Shown: piece by piece, positions 52,221-61,111 of the stretch
How the letters are laid out: every line of letters starts with the position of its first letter
How positions within the stretch are numbered: position 1 is the first letter of the stretch
Assembly (NCBI GenBank): GCA_022842325.1
Contig: JALHPU010000017.1
Span: 1 to 64,000 of the forward strand
DNA length: 64,000 nucleotides
Reading direction: 5' to 3'
Source: Sulfuritalea sp.
GTDB lineage: Bacteria; Pseudomonadota; Gammaproteobacteria; Burkholderiales; Rhodocyclaceae
Program-made: the position numbers and the translations under genes
The notes under the pieces: model-generated
Told to the model about the DNA's origin: nothing
Databases searched by the model: none
Seen by the model: only the letters and a program-made list of their open reading frames with translations

Positions 52221-52891
52221 ACCGGCCCTGCCGCCTGTTCCTGATCCTGCTTGCGCTGGTCGGCGCCACCGCCATCTGGCTGGCGACCAACCTCGACTTC
52301 CGGGTCGAGAACGCTATTACCGAAAACGGCAGCGCCATGACCAAGGCCACGGTCAGCGTCGATACGGTGAAGATCGCCTCGGCCAGCGGCAAGGGCACGA
52401 TCGGCATGCTGGTGGTGAGCAATCCACCGGGCTTCAGGACGCCCCACGCCTTCAAGGCAAGTTCCATCGACGTCGACATCGATCTTGCGTCGCTGGCGAG
52501 CGATGTAGTTGTCATTCGCGTCATCACCATCAATGGCCCTGACGTGATCTACGAACATGGCGACGCCACGACCAACTTCGATGCACTCCAGAACAACATC
52601 GCCGCCCAGCGCAACATCATGCGGCGCAAGGGCGATCAAGGAGAAAAGAAACTGATCGTCGAAGAGTTGACAATCTGCAATGCCACGGCGTGGGCCAGTG
52701 CCCCGTTCATGGGCAACAAGAACATCAGCATTCCTCTGCCGGATATCACCCTGAAGAACATCGGCATGGACCGCGGCGGCATCAGTCCGGAAGAACTGGG
52801 AGTGGTCGTGACCGGCGCCCTCAAGACCAGGTTGACCAGCGCGGCGAGCATCGACCGGCTGGCAAAAGCCACCGGCGGCGGCAGCCAGTAG
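52217..52891 (+). CDS. Membrane-anchored periplasmic protein, AsmA/DUF748-like
   Basis: A 224-aa protein with one N-terminal helix (FLILLALVGATAIWL) and a periplasmic part with repeated beta-strand text such as VSVDTVKIASASGKGTIGMLVVSNPPGFRTPHAFKAS and VVVIRVITINGPDVIYE, resembling AsmA-like repeats that build lipid-transfer grooves. Much shorter than AsmA. It overlaps the hydrolase gene by 4 bases. Confidence 0.7.
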   Translation: MNRPCRLFLILLALVGATAIWLATNLDFRVENAITENGSAMTKATVSVDTVKIASASGKGTIGMLVVSNPPGFRTPHAFKASSIDVDIDLASLASDVVVIRVITINGPDVIYEHGDATTNFDALQNNIAAQRNIMRRKGDQGEKKLIVEELTICNATAWASAPFMGNKNISIPLPDITLKNIGMDRGGISPEELGVVVTGALKTRLTSAASIDRLAKATGGGSQ

Positions 52892-53091
52892 AACTTCGCC
52901 CGGGAAGGGCAATTCGGACAGGAATCGGGTGCAGCACAGCATCCCGCTCGGGCAGGGCCTGCCTGTAATACAATACGCGCCATGCGCGCCCTGCCGGTTG
53001 GCGCCCAGTCCGGCATTCCGCCGCATATCCCTCAAGCGCTTCGCCGCCTGAACCGGTTCCCCGCGAGGGGCAGGCCGATTCAGGAGTCCAA

Positions 53092-54651
53092 TTGAACGCG
53101 ACCACATCCGACATCACCCATTCCGACGCCACATTCGCCCCGAGCCCGGACGCCGCGTTGATCGCCGCGCCCGACGCCGTAGCGCCAGCGCCGACTTTTG
53201 ACCAACTCGGCCTGCTGCCCGAACTGCTGCGTGCCATCAAGGACGCCGGCTACACGACACCGACGCCGATCCAGATCCAGGCCATCCCGATCATCATGGC
53301 CGGCAAGGATGTCATGGGCGGCGCCCAGACCGGCACCGGCAAGACCGCCGGCTTCACCCTGCCGCTGTTGCAACGACTGGCGCGCCACGCCAGCAGTTCG
53401 CCTTCGCCGGCACGCCATCCGGTGCGCGCGCTGATCCTGGCGCCGACGCGCGAGCTGGCGATGCAGGTGCATCAGAGCGTGGTCACCTACAGCAAGCACC
53501 TGCCGCTGCGTTCCGTCTGCATCTATGGCGGCGTCGATATCCGGCCGCAGATCGCCGAGCTGCGCGAGGGCCGCGAAATCATCATCGCCACACCAGGGCG
53601 GCTGCTCGATCACGTGCAGCAGAAGAGCGTCAGCTTCAACGCCGTCGAGGTGCTGGTGCTCGACGAAGCCGACCGCATGCTCGACATGGGCTTCATCCCC
53701 GACATCAAGCGCATCCTCGCCATGCTGCCGAAGGAACGCCAGAGCCTGCTGTTCTCGGCCACCTTCTCCAACGAGATCAAGAACCTCGCCGACAGCATGC
53801 TCAAGGCGCCGCAGCTGATTGAGGTCGCACGGCGCAACATGGTGACCGAGACCGTCACCCACCGCGTCTACCCGGTGGCCTCGGACCTCAAGCGCAGCCT
53901 GCTGGTGCATCTGCTGACGCACGACGAGGAAAATGCCAAACAGGTGCTGGTGTTCGTCGGCACCAAGTTCGGCGCCAGCCGCCTTGCCGTATATCTCGAA
54001 CGTCAGGGCATCGCCGCCGATGCCATCCACGGCGACAAGAGCCAGCAGCAGCGCACCGAAGCGCTGGAAGGCTTCAAATCGGGCAAGATCCGCGTGCTGG
54101 TCGCCACCGACGTCGCCGCGCGCGGACTCGACATCGACGACCTGCCGCATGTCATCAACTACGAGTTGCCGCACACGGCCGAGGACTACATCCATCGCAT
54201 CGGTCGAACGGGGCGCGCCGGCAAGCACGGCAATGCCACCTCGCTGTTTGCGCCGGAGGAAGCCCAGCGCCTGACCGACATCGAACGGCTGATCAAGCGC
54301 AAGATCGAGCGCGTCGAGATCAGCGGCTTCGCCGAACTGGCACAGGTGCGTGAAAGCGCGCCACCGAGCAATCGCGGACACAAGCGCGAACACCTCGAAC
54401 GGGCCCGCGAGAAGGCACGCGAGCATGATCGCGCGTTGACACTGGACGGCAGCCGCCCGGCCGGTCGCGAGTTGCCCAGCCCCGTCGCCCACGTACCGCG
54501 CCTCGATCCGCGCCTGCCGCGGCTCGATTTCGACCCGAACAAACCCTACGTCAGCAAAACCGTCGCGGTCGACGTCGGTGCCGAAAAGCCCGCACCGACG
54601 CGCCCGCAGCGACCCGTTGCGGCACTACTCGGCGGCTTGGGCAAGAAATAG
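53092..54651 (+). CDS. rhlE: DEAD-box RNA helicase, RhlE type
   Basis: A 519-aa ATP-dependent RNA helicase. Q motif TPTPIQIQAIPI, motif I AQTGTGKT, motif II VLDEADRMLDMGF, motif III LLFSATFS, motif VI HRIGRTGRAG. The C-terminal 140 residues are Arg/Lys-rich and variable, typical of RhlE. The start is TTG 53092 with AGGAG upstream. A 22-bp motif copy lies in the N-terminal linker. The preceding 200 bases hold a -10 (TACAAT) and a long leader, so cold-shock type control is possible. Confidence 0.92.
   Translation: MNATTSDITHSDATFAPSPDAALIAAPDAVAPAPTFDQLGLLPELLRAIKDAGYTTPTPIQIQAIPIIMAGKDVMGGAQTGTGKTAGFTLPLLQRLARHASSSPSPARHPVRALILAPTRELAMQVHQSVVTYSKHLPLRSVCIYGGVDIRPQIAELREGREIIIATPGRLLDHVQQKSVSFNAVEVLVLDEADRMLDMGFIPDIKRILAMLPKERQSLLFSATFSNEIKNLADSMLKAPQLIEVARRNMVTETVTHRVYPVASDLKRSLLVHLLTHDEENAKQVLVFVGTKFGASRLAVYLERQGIAADAIHGDKSQQQRTEALEGFKSGKIRVLVATDVAARGLDIDDLPHVINYELPHTAEDYIHRIGRTGRAGKHGNATSLFAPEEAQRLTDIERLIKRKIERVEISGFAELAQVRESAPPSNRGHKREHLERAREKAREHDRALTLDGSRPAGRELPSPVAHVPRLDPRLPRLDFDPNKPYVSKTVAVDVGAEKPAPTRPQRPVAALLGGLGKK
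53175..53196 (-). repeat. Dispersed 22-bp motif, copy in the helicase gene
   Basis: On the minus strand AGTCGGCGCTGGCG, two bases, then ACGGCG. In the gene it codes AVAPAPTF before the helicase core. Confidence 0.55.
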
Positions 54652-54668
54652 CCACAGGCTCATCGGCC

Positions 54669-55808
54669 ATGCACGGCCAGGCAGCGTGGCAAATCGAGGT
54701 GCTCTCGTCCGCCGACGATCCCGCGACTTTGGTGATCGTTCTCGGCGGTCGCTGGCGCATCGACCAGCATCTGCCCACGGCCGATACCCTGAATGACAGA
54801 CTGGCGGCGCCGGTGCGCCGGATCCGTTTCGACGCGGGCGAACTCGCCGAGTGGGATTCCGGCCTGCTGAGCTTCGTTTCCGGAATCAGCAAGTACGGCA
54901 CGGAGCGTGGCATCGCCGTCGATGGCAGCGGACTGCCATCGGGTGCACAGCGCCTGCTGGCGATGGCGCTGGCGGTGCCGGAGCAAAAGCTTGCGGGGCG
55001 GGAAAACGGCCCACAGGGAAGCTTCGCCAAAGTCGGTACCGCGACCCTGGAGTTCATCCACGGTGCGCCGCAGATGCTGGGCTTTCTCGGCGAAGTCACG
55101 TTGTCGCTGTTACGGCTGCTTTCCGGCCGTGCCCGTTTTCGTGCCCGCGACCTTTGGCTGGAAATCGAGGAAGTCGGGCCGCGCGCCCTGCCGATCGTCT
55201 CGGTGATCAGCTTCCTGGTCGGGCTGATCCTCGCCTATCTCGGCGCCGACCAGCTGAAACTGGTCGGGGCGCAGATATTCATCGCCGACCTGGTGGCCAT
55301 CGGCATGGTGCGCGAGGTGGGCGCGCTGATGACCGGCATCATCATCGCCGGCCGTACCGGCGCCGCCTTTGCCGCGCAGCTCGGCACCATGCAGGTCAAT
55401 GAGGAAATCGACGCCTTCAAGACGCTCGGCATCTCGGCCATCGATTTCCTGGTGCTGCCGCGTATCCTCGCGCTGATGCTGATGGTGCCGCTGCTGACGC
55501 TCTACTCCGGCTTCATCGGCATGCTGGCGGGCTTGCTGGTCTCGGTCACGATCTTCGACATCGGCGTTTTTGAGTACTACACCGAAACCCTGCGCGCGCT
55601 GGAATTCAAGCAGTTCGCGGTCGGCCTGTCGAAGGGCACGGTGTATGGCGCGATGATCGCCTTCGCCGGCTGCCTGCGCGGCATGCAGTGCGGACGCAGC
55701 GCCGAAGCGGTCGGCCATGCCGCCACCTCGGCCGTGGTCACCGCGATCCTGCTGATCACGATCGCGGCCTCGATCATGACCATCGTGTACTACCAGTTGG
55801 GAATTTGA
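54669..55808 (+). CDS. MlaE-type permease with N-terminal STAS domain
   Basis: A 379-aa lipid-transport permease. Residues 1-110 form a STAS-like domain (RIRFDAGELAEWDSGLLSFVSGISKYG); 135-379 are the MlaE core (GPRALPIVSVISFLVGLILAYLGADQLK, and GREVGALMTGIIIAGRTGAAFAAQLGTM-like text). In E. coli MlaB (STAS) is a separate protein; here it is fused. Forms a complex with the next two genes. Confidence 0.9.
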   Translation: MHGQAAWQIEVLSSADDPATLVIVLGGRWRIDQHLPTADTLNDRLAAPVRRIRFDAGELAEWDSGLLSFVSGISKYGTERGIAVDGSGLPSGAQRLLAMALAVPEQKLAGRENGPQGSFAKVGTATLEFIHGAPQMLGFLGEVTLSLLRLLSGRARFRARDLWLEIEEVGPRALPIVSVISFLVGLILAYLGADQLKLVGAQIFIADLVAIGMVREVGALMTGIIIAGRTGAAFAAQLGTMQVNEEIDAFKTLGISAIDFLVLPRILALMLMVPLLTLYSGFIGMLAGLLVSVTIFDIGVFEYYTETLRALEFKQFAVGLSKGTVYGAMIAFAGCLRGMQCGRSAEAVGHAATSAVVTAILLITIAASIMTIVYYQLGI

Positions 55809-55812
55809 AGCC

Positions 55813-56565
55813 ATGAACGGCGCAGCCCACATCGAGGTACGCGACCTGAGCATGGCTTATGGCGATTTCATCGTGCAGAGCAGTCTCGATTTCACGGTGA
55901 ACAAGGGCGACATCTTCGTCGTCATGGGCGGCAACGGTTGCGGCAAGACCACGCTGATGCGCGCCCTGGTCGGCCTGCAGCGGCCCGCGGCCGGCGCGGT
56001 GCTGTACAGCGGCGAAGACTTCTGGAATGCCGAAGAGGAGGCGCAGCAAAGGCTCAAGCGCCGGCTCGGCATCCTGTTCCAGGGCGGTGCGCTGTGGAGC
56101 TCACTGACACTCGCGGAAAATGTCGCGCTGCCGATCGCCGAATACACAGGCCTGCCCCCGGCCCGCGTGGACGAAATCGTCGCCTTCAAGCTGGCCCTGG
56201 TCGGACTGGCCGGCTGCGAGGATTTGTACCCTGCCGAGTTGAGCGGCGGCATGAAGAAACGTGCAGGTCTGGCGCGCGCGATGGCGCTCGATCCGGACAT
56301 CCTGGTCATCGACGAGCCTTCGTCCGGGCTCGATCCGCTGACGGCGCGGCGCCTCGACGAGCTGATCATGGAACTGCGCGACAGCCTCGGCACCACCATC
56401 GTCGTCATCACGCACGAACTGGCCAGCATTCTCAGCATCGGCAACAATTCCATCTATCTCGATACCGAAAGCCGCACCATGATCGCCACCGGCCACCCGC
56501 AGGACGCCTTGAAGAACGGCCATCCCAAGGTCCGTCATTTCCTCAGTCGCGGAGTTGTTGAATGA
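55813..56565 (+). CDS. Lipid-transport ATPase, MlaF type
   Basis: A 250-aa ABC ATPase with Walker A GGNGCGKTT, Q-loop LFQGGALWSS, signature LSGGMKKRAGLARAM and Walker B LVIDEPSSGLDP. LSGGMKKR is the MlaF form. 4 bases after the permease gene; overlaps the MCE gene by four. Confidence 0.93.
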   Translation: MNGAAHIEVRDLSMAYGDFIVQSSLDFTVNKGDIFVVMGGNGCGKTTLMRALVGLQRPAAGAVLYSGEDFWNAEEEAQQRLKRRLGILFQGGALWSSLTLAENVALPIAEYTGLPPARVDEIVAFKLALVGLAGCEDLYPAELSGGMKKRAGLARAMALDPDILVIDEPSSGLDPLTARRLDELIMELRDSLGTTIVVITHELASILSIGNNSIYLDTESRTMIATGHPQDALKNGHPKVRHFLSRGVVE

Positions 56566-57578
56566 GCCGCAAAGCCAACCCCACGCTGATCGGCGCCTTC
56601 GTGCTCGGCGCGGTGGCACTGGCGATCATCGCCACGCTGCTGCTGGCCGGCGGCAGCTGGTTCGGCGAACGCAAGCAGCATGTGCTGTATTTCGAGGGTG
56701 CGGCCCAGGGCCTGCAGGTCGGCGCGCCGGTGGTCTTTCTCGGCGTCAAGGTCGGCACTGTGAGGCAGATCCAGCTCGGCCTCGACCAGCAGACCCGCCG
56801 CTTCCTGGTCCCGGTAACCATCGAAGTGGAACCCCAGGTCGTGCATACGCACGGCGGGCAGAACATCGATCTGCGCGACCGTGACACCGTCCGTCAATTG
56901 GTCGAGCGCGGCCTGCGCGCACGGCTGCGGATGCAAAGCCTGCTGACTGGCCAGCTTTACGTCGATCTCGATTTCCATCCGGACAAGCCGGCGACCTTCG
57001 CCGCACTCGATCCCGAGCTCAGCGAAATCCCGACCATCCGTACTGCCGTGCAGGAGCTGAGCACCAAGCTCGAAGCCTTCCCGATGGACAAGTTCCTCGC
57101 CGACGTCGCAGCGATCAGCAGCGCGGTGAACAAGCTGATGTCGGCGCAGGCCACGCAAGACCTGCCACGGCGCCTCGACGCCACCCTGCGCCACCTTGAA
57201 TCGCTCGCCGCACGCTTCGATGCGCAGGGCGGCCCGATCCTCAAGGACGTGCGCGGCAACCTGGCCGAGATGCACAAGGCACTGCTGGCGGCGCAGGCCG
57301 CGCTGGCCAGGCTCGACACCGCCGCCGAGCGCGTCGCCGATCTGGCGCGCGCCGACTCGCGCATGGTGGCCGGCATGACCCAGGCCAGCGAGGATCTGGC
57401 CAAGGCCGCCGCTTCGGTACGCAAGCTGACCGAACAGGAATCGCCGACGGTAGACAACGTCAATGCCACGCTCAAGGAAATCGCCCGCGCCGCCGATGCC
57501 CTGCGCCTGCTGGCGGAAACCCTGGAACAGCAACCCGATGCCATCTGGCGCGGCAAGCGGCAGAAGACCGCCCCCTGA
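56562..57578 (+). CDS. MlaD/MCE-domain protein
   Basis: A 338-aa substrate-binding protein with an N-terminal helix (ALAIIATLLLAGGSWFG), one MCE domain (about 40-110, YFEGAAQGLQVGAPVVFLGVKVGTV) and a long helical C-terminal region that could form a tube or needle, longer than MlaD of E. coli. Forms a lipid shuttle with the two upstream genes. No mlaC or mlaA gene is adjacent. Confidence 0.9.
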   Translation: MSRKANPTLIGAFVLGAVALAIIATLLLAGGSWFGERKQHVLYFEGAAQGLQVGAPVVFLGVKVGTVRQIQLGLDQQTRRFLVPVTIEVEPQVVHTHGGQNIDLRDRDTVRQLVERGLRARLRMQSLLTGQLYVDLDFHPDKPATFAALDPELSEIPTIRTAVQELSTKLEAFPMDKFLADVAAISSAVNKLMSAQATQDLPRRLDATLRHLESLAARFDAQGGPILKDVRGNLAEMHKALLAAQAALARLDTAAERVADLARADSRMVAGMTQASEDLAKAAASVRKLTEQESPTVDNVNATLKEIARAADALRLLAETLEQQPDAIWRGKRQKTAP

Positions 57579-57602
57579 CCCATCAAATCAGAAGGAGAAA
57601 TT

Positions 57603-57689
57603 ATGGACCCCCACGCTCACATTCGTTCGCTGCCCCCCAAGGGGGCGCATGCCTCCCTTGGGGCGGCCCTGCGGAAGGCATGGCCATGA
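57603..57689 (+). CDS. Repeat-derived leader ORF, 28 codons
   Basis: AGAAGGAGAAATT, a strong ribosome site, precedes ATG 57603. The frame runs 28 codons through a GC-rich repeat (starting MDPHAHIRSLPPKG) and stops at TGA 57687-57689, which overlaps ATG 57686 of the FAH gene as ATGA. The peptide itself is unlikely to have a role; the ORF may deliver ribosomes to the FAH gene. Confidence 0.5.
   Translation: MDPHAHIRSLPPKGAHASLGAALRKAWP
57607..57672. repeat. GC-rich intergenic palindromic repeat
   Basis: Two hairpins: GCCCCCCAAGGGGGC, then TCCCTTGGGGCGGC, with a CACATTCGTTCG lead-in. The CCCCAAGGGG/CCTTGGGGCGGC pattern is of the type scattered between betaproteobacterial genes. It has inserted between a ribosome site and the FAH coding region. 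Confidence 0.65.
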
Positions 57690-58525
57690 AGCTCGTCCGC
57701 TTCGGCCCCAAGGACCGCGAAAAACCCGGCCTGATCGCCGCCGACGGCACGCTGCGCGATCTGTCCGCCCATGTCGCCGACATCGGCTGGAACGAGCTCT
57801 CCACCGCCGGCCAGCAGCGCCTGCGCGCACTGAATCCGGCCACGCTGCCCGCGGTGCGCGGCAAGCCGCGCTTCGGCGTGCCCTTCACCGGGATTTCGAA
57901 AATCGTCGGCATCGGACTCAACTACCGTGCCCACGCCCTCGAAGCCGGGATGCCGATTCCCGCCGAGCCGGTGATGTTCATGAAAGCCACGACCTGCATC
58001 AGCGGCCCCGACGATCCGATCCTGATGCCGATCGGCAGCAGCAAGCTCGACTGGGAAGTCGAACTAGGGCTAGTCATCGGCAAGGAAAGCCGTCAGGTCA
58101 GCGAAGCCGCGGCGCTCGACCACGTCGCCGGCTACTGCGTGTTCCACGATGTCTCGGAGCGCGCCTTCCAGCTCGAACGCGGCGGCCAGTGGGACAAGGG
58201 CAAGGGCTGCGACAGCTTCGGCCCGATCGGCCCCTGGCTGGTGACGAAGGATGAAATCGCCGACCCGCAAGCCTTGCGCCTGTGGCTCGACGTCAATGGC
58301 GAACGCATGCAGGATTCGAGCACGTCCGACATGATCTTTTCCTGCGCCCAGATCGTCAGCTATGTTTCGCGTTTCATGACCCTGCTGCCCGGCGACGTGA
58401 TCTGCACCGGCACGCCGCAGGGCGTCGGCATGGGCCGCGGCCGCTTCCTGCAGCTCGGCGACAAAGTGAAGCTCGGCGTCGAGGGCCTCGGCGAGCAGGA
58501 ACAGACCGTCATCGCCACACGGTAG
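57686..58525 (+). CDS. Fumarylacetoacetate hydrolase family protein
   Basis: A 279-aa FAH-fold enzyme, with GIGLNYRAHALEAGMPIPAEPVMFMKATTC, metal ligands in LDWEVELGLVIGKESR and the QDSSTSDMIFSCAQIVSYVS segment, ending CTGTPQGVGMG. Family members hydrolyse C-C bonds or hydrate 2-oxo acids. 57680 is an alternative start two codons earlier. The gene next to it is an FGGY kinase, but a common pathway is not evident. Confidence 0.9.
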   Translation: MKLVRFGPKDREKPGLIAADGTLRDLSAHVADIGWNELSTAGQQRLRALNPATLPAVRGKPRFGVPFTGISKIVGIGLNYRAHALEAGMPIPAEPVMFMKATTCISGPDDPILMPIGSSKLDWEVELGLVIGKESRQVSEAAALDHVAGYCVFHDVSERAFQLERGGQWDKGKGCDSFGPIGPWLVTKDEIADPQALRLWLDVNGERMQDSSTSDMIFSCAQIVSYVSRFMTLLPGDVICTGTPQGVGMGRGRFLQLGDKVKLGVEGLGEQEQTVIATR

Positions 58526-58531
58526 CGCAAG

Positions 58532-58553
58532 AGTCGGCGCTGGCGACACGGTG
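58532..58553 (+). repeat. Dispersed 22-bp motif, intergenic copy
   Basis: AGTCGGCGCTGGCG, two bases, then ACGGTG, six bases after the FAH stop, in non-coding DNA. Confidence 0.55.
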
Positions 58554-58587
58554 ACCGCCGCGGGTAGCGGTAGTATCTGGGGCTGCC

Positions 58588-60153
58588 ATGAGCAACGACT
58601 ACCTCCTCGCCATCGACTGCGGCACGCAAAGCGTGCGCGCCTTGATCTTCGACCTGCGCGGTCATCTGGTCGACAAGGCGCAGGTCGATATCACCAGCTA
58701 CCAGTCGCCGCAGCCGGGCTGGGTCGAAATCGACCCAGAAGAATTCTGGCGCGCCCTGTGCCAGGCCTGCCAGCGCCTCTGGGCCAATACCCGGGTGCCG
58801 AAGAGCTCGATCCGCGGCGTGGTCATCACCACCCAGCGCGCCACCGTCATCAATCTCGACCGCCACGGCCAGCCGCTACGGCCGGCCATCGTCTGGCTCG
58901 ACCAACGGCGCGCCGATACACGGCCGACGTTTTCGTGGTGGTGGGAACTGGCCTTCCGCACCATCGGCATGCGCGAAACGATCCGCTTCTTCGCCCGCGA
59001 AGCCGAGGCCAACTGGATTGCCCAGCATCAGCCCGCGCTCTGGGCGCGCACCGACAAGTACCTGCTGCTCTCCGGCTACCTCAACTACCGCTGCACCGGC
59101 CGTTACGCCGATTCCGTAGCGAGCCAGGTCGGCTACATTCCATTCGACTACCGGCGCGGGCGCTGGGCCAGCGCCTGGAACTGGAAATGGCAGTGCCTGC
59201 CGGTCAGGCGCGAAATGCTGCCCGAGTTGGTCCCGGCCGGTGCCCGGCTCGGCGTAATCAGCACCGACGCAGCGCGCGACACCGGCATTCCCGCAGGCCT
59301 GCCGCTGATCGCCGGCGCCGCCGACAAGGCCTGCGAAGTCATCGGCGCCGGCTGCCTGACGCCCGAGATCGCCTGCCTCTCCTACGGCACCGCCGCCACC
59401 ATCAACACCAGCACGCCGCGCTACATGGAGGCCACGCCCTTCATCCCGCCCTACCAGGCCGCGGTGCCCGGCCACTACAACACCGAGATCCAGATCACGC
59501 GCGGCTTCTGGATGGTCAACTGGTTCAAGGAACAGTTCGGCCTGCACGAGCAGATCGAAGCGCAGAGCCGCGGCGTGGCGCCCGAGAACCTGTTCGACGA
59601 ACTGGTCAATGCGGTGCCGCCCGGCGCCATGGGCCTGATGCTGCAGCCCTTCTGGAATCCCGGCATCAAGGTGCCAGGCCCGGAAGCCAAGGGCGCCGTG
59701 ATCGGCTTCGGCGACGTGCATACCCGCGCCCACCTCTACCGCGCCATCCTCGAAGGCCTCGCCTATGCCTTGCGCGAAGGCAAGGAGCGCATCGAACGGC
59801 GCGGCGGCACCCGCATCGAACGCGTGCGCGTCTCCGGCGGCGGCTCGCAAAGCGACGCCGCGATGCAGATCACCGCCAACATCTTCAACCTGCCCGCCGA
59901 GCGCCCTCACCTTTACGAGACCAGCGGCCTCGGCGCCGCCATCATCACTGCCGTCGGCCTCGGCCTGCACCCCGACTTCGCCACCGCCGTGCGCGAAATG
60001 ACCCGCGTCGGCCAGGTGTTCCAGCCCGAGCCGCAGCACGTGCGCATCTACGAACAGCTCTACCGCAAGGTGTATTGCCGCATGTACCAGCGGCTGCAGC
60101 CGCTGTACCGGGAGATACGCGAGATCACCGGCTATCCGGCCAGCGGGGCATGA
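58588..60153 (+). CDS. FGGY-family carbohydrate kinase
   Basis: A 521-aa kinase with the phosphate-1 loop LAIDCGTQSVRALIFDLRG, activation region GVVITTQRATVINLDRHGQPLRPAIVWLDQRR, and the C-terminal RVSGGGSQSDAAMQITANIF. Resembles xylulokinase/glycerol-kinase relatives, but the sugar is not identifiable. GGGGCTGCC precedes the ATG. Confidence 0.9.
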   Translation: MSNDYLLAIDCGTQSVRALIFDLRGHLVDKAQVDITSYQSPQPGWVEIDPEEFWRALCQACQRLWANTRVPKSSIRGVVITTQRATVINLDRHGQPLRPAIVWLDQRRADTRPTFSWWWELAFRTIGMRETIRFFAREAEANWIAQHQPALWARTDKYLLLSGYLNYRCTGRYADSVASQVGYIPFDYRRGRWASAWNWKWQCLPVRREMLPELVPAGARLGVISTDAARDTGIPAGLPLIAGAADKACEVIGAGCLTPEIACLSYGTAATINTSTPRYMEATPFIPPYQAAVPGHYNTEIQITRGFWMVNWFKEQFGLHEQIEAQSRGVAPENLFDELVNAVPPGAMGLMLQPFWNPGIKVPGPEAKGAVIGFGDVHTRAHLYRAILEGLAYALREGKERIERRGGTRIERVRVSGGGSQSDAAMQITANIFNLPAERPHLYETSGLGAAIITAVGLGLHPDFATAVREMTRVGQVFQPEPQHVRIYEQLYRKVYCRMYQRLQPLYREIREITGYPASGA

Positions 60154-60305
60154 AAGCCTCCGCTGGTGGCGGAGCAACTACTTCCGCTTTGGGGACAGGA
60201 ATACAAGGGGTCGCGTCGACCCCAAGCAGCCGGTCGCGAACCCGGACCCCCTTTTGCTGGCCGATTAGCCTCTCAAGGCGTCCGGGGCGTATCAAAGGCT
60301 CCCCG
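60154..60305. other. Gene-free gap with two hairpins
   Basis: CTCCGC/GCGGAG (60158-60174) and GGGGTC/GACCCC (60207-60223) pair but are not followed by T-tracts. No gene was seen. The first may end kinase transcription. Confidence 0.4.
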
Positions 60306-60779
60306 CTAGAGCGGGCGACCGAGATGCCTTTCAACCTGCCGACGTTCCCACTGTGGGCCGAGGAACCAAGCTGGTCTAAAAACCCGAGAAGCGTGCATCA
60401 AGATACCCAATCCCCATCCGCCCATCACCCAATAGACCCACATTCTTTGTGGAGAAACGATCAGGTTGATGGCCAGCAACGCGATAACGACAACTATGTA
60501 TTGAAAAAGGTGCATGTAGAAGCGTCGAAGGCTGCGTACATACTTAAACGCTTCTGCTTCCTGCTTTTCGCTTAGGGCATTTTCTGTAGATGTCATGTCT
60601 TGCTCCGGTTTAAGGGTTGAGAAGTCCACTTCGAACACCGCAGCAAGCGACTTGAGTGTTTCGATACTGGCCGGTTGTCCAGTTTCAATGCGCTGAATGG
60701 TTCTGACACTCAAACCGCTGGCATCGGCCAACTGTTGTTGTGACCACCCGTGTTTAAGGCGTAATTTCTGAATCAACAT
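60306..60779 (-). CDS. XRE-family HTH protein with 2TM tail
   Basis: A 157-aa protein with an XRE helix-turn-helix (LIQKLRLKHGWSQQQLADASGLSVRTIQRIETGQPASIETLKSLAAVF, 2-50), a linker, and a C-terminal 2TM domain (two helices, about 93-130, within MHLFQYIVVVIALLAINLIVS and VYWVMGGWGLGILMHASRVF). It is a membrane-tethered DNA-binding protein. No partner gene is adjacent; its targets are unknown. Confidence 0.85.
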   Translation of the reverse strand: MLIQKLRLKHGWSQQQLADASGLSVRTIQRIETGQPASIETLKSLAAVFEVDFSTLKPEQDMTSTENALSEKQEAEAFKYVRSLRRFYMHLFQYIVVVIALLAINLIVSPQRMWVYWVMGGWGLGILMHASRVFRPAWFLGPQWERRQVERHLGRPL

Positions 60780-61111
60780 GTCAAGCTCCAGTTGCTACGG
60801 AATCCCCAAGATGGCATAAAAGGTTGCAATGTGCGACGACAGCAATACGCCAATACCCCGACACCGACGCGACATTGTCGCAAAGAACCAGCCGCGCAGC
60901 GGGGTTGGGGAACGACAGCTATTGGTCGACGCCGTCCGCGAAGCGGGCGGCTGGCTTAGCGACCGTCCCAGCGGACCTTTGGCAGCGAGGGCAGTCTGAC
61001 ACTGCAGGCCGGGGCGGCGGGGTGTACGAGTCAAGCACATCGGAAGCGAAGTCACACCACAAAAAGTCGGCGCTGGCGACACGCCAATTTACCGTCTCTC
61101 CGCAGCGGACC
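60780..61111. other. Gene-free stretch before the DUF294 gene
   Basis: 332 bases with no supported coding frame. It contains patches like GAACGACAGCTATTGGTCG and GCGAAGCGGGCGGC that look like decayed repeat material, and the 22-bp motif at 61065. Confidence 0.45.
61065..61086 (+). repeat. Dispersed 22-bp motif, intergenic copy
   Basis: AGTCGGCGCTGGCG, two bases, then ACGCCA. The 18 bases from 61065 are identical to the 58532 copy up to GACACG. Confidence 0.55.

Noticed and set aside
53080-54492. 470-codon open frame antisense to the helicase gene
   Set aside because: No homology, no ribosome site, mirrors codon use of the true gene.
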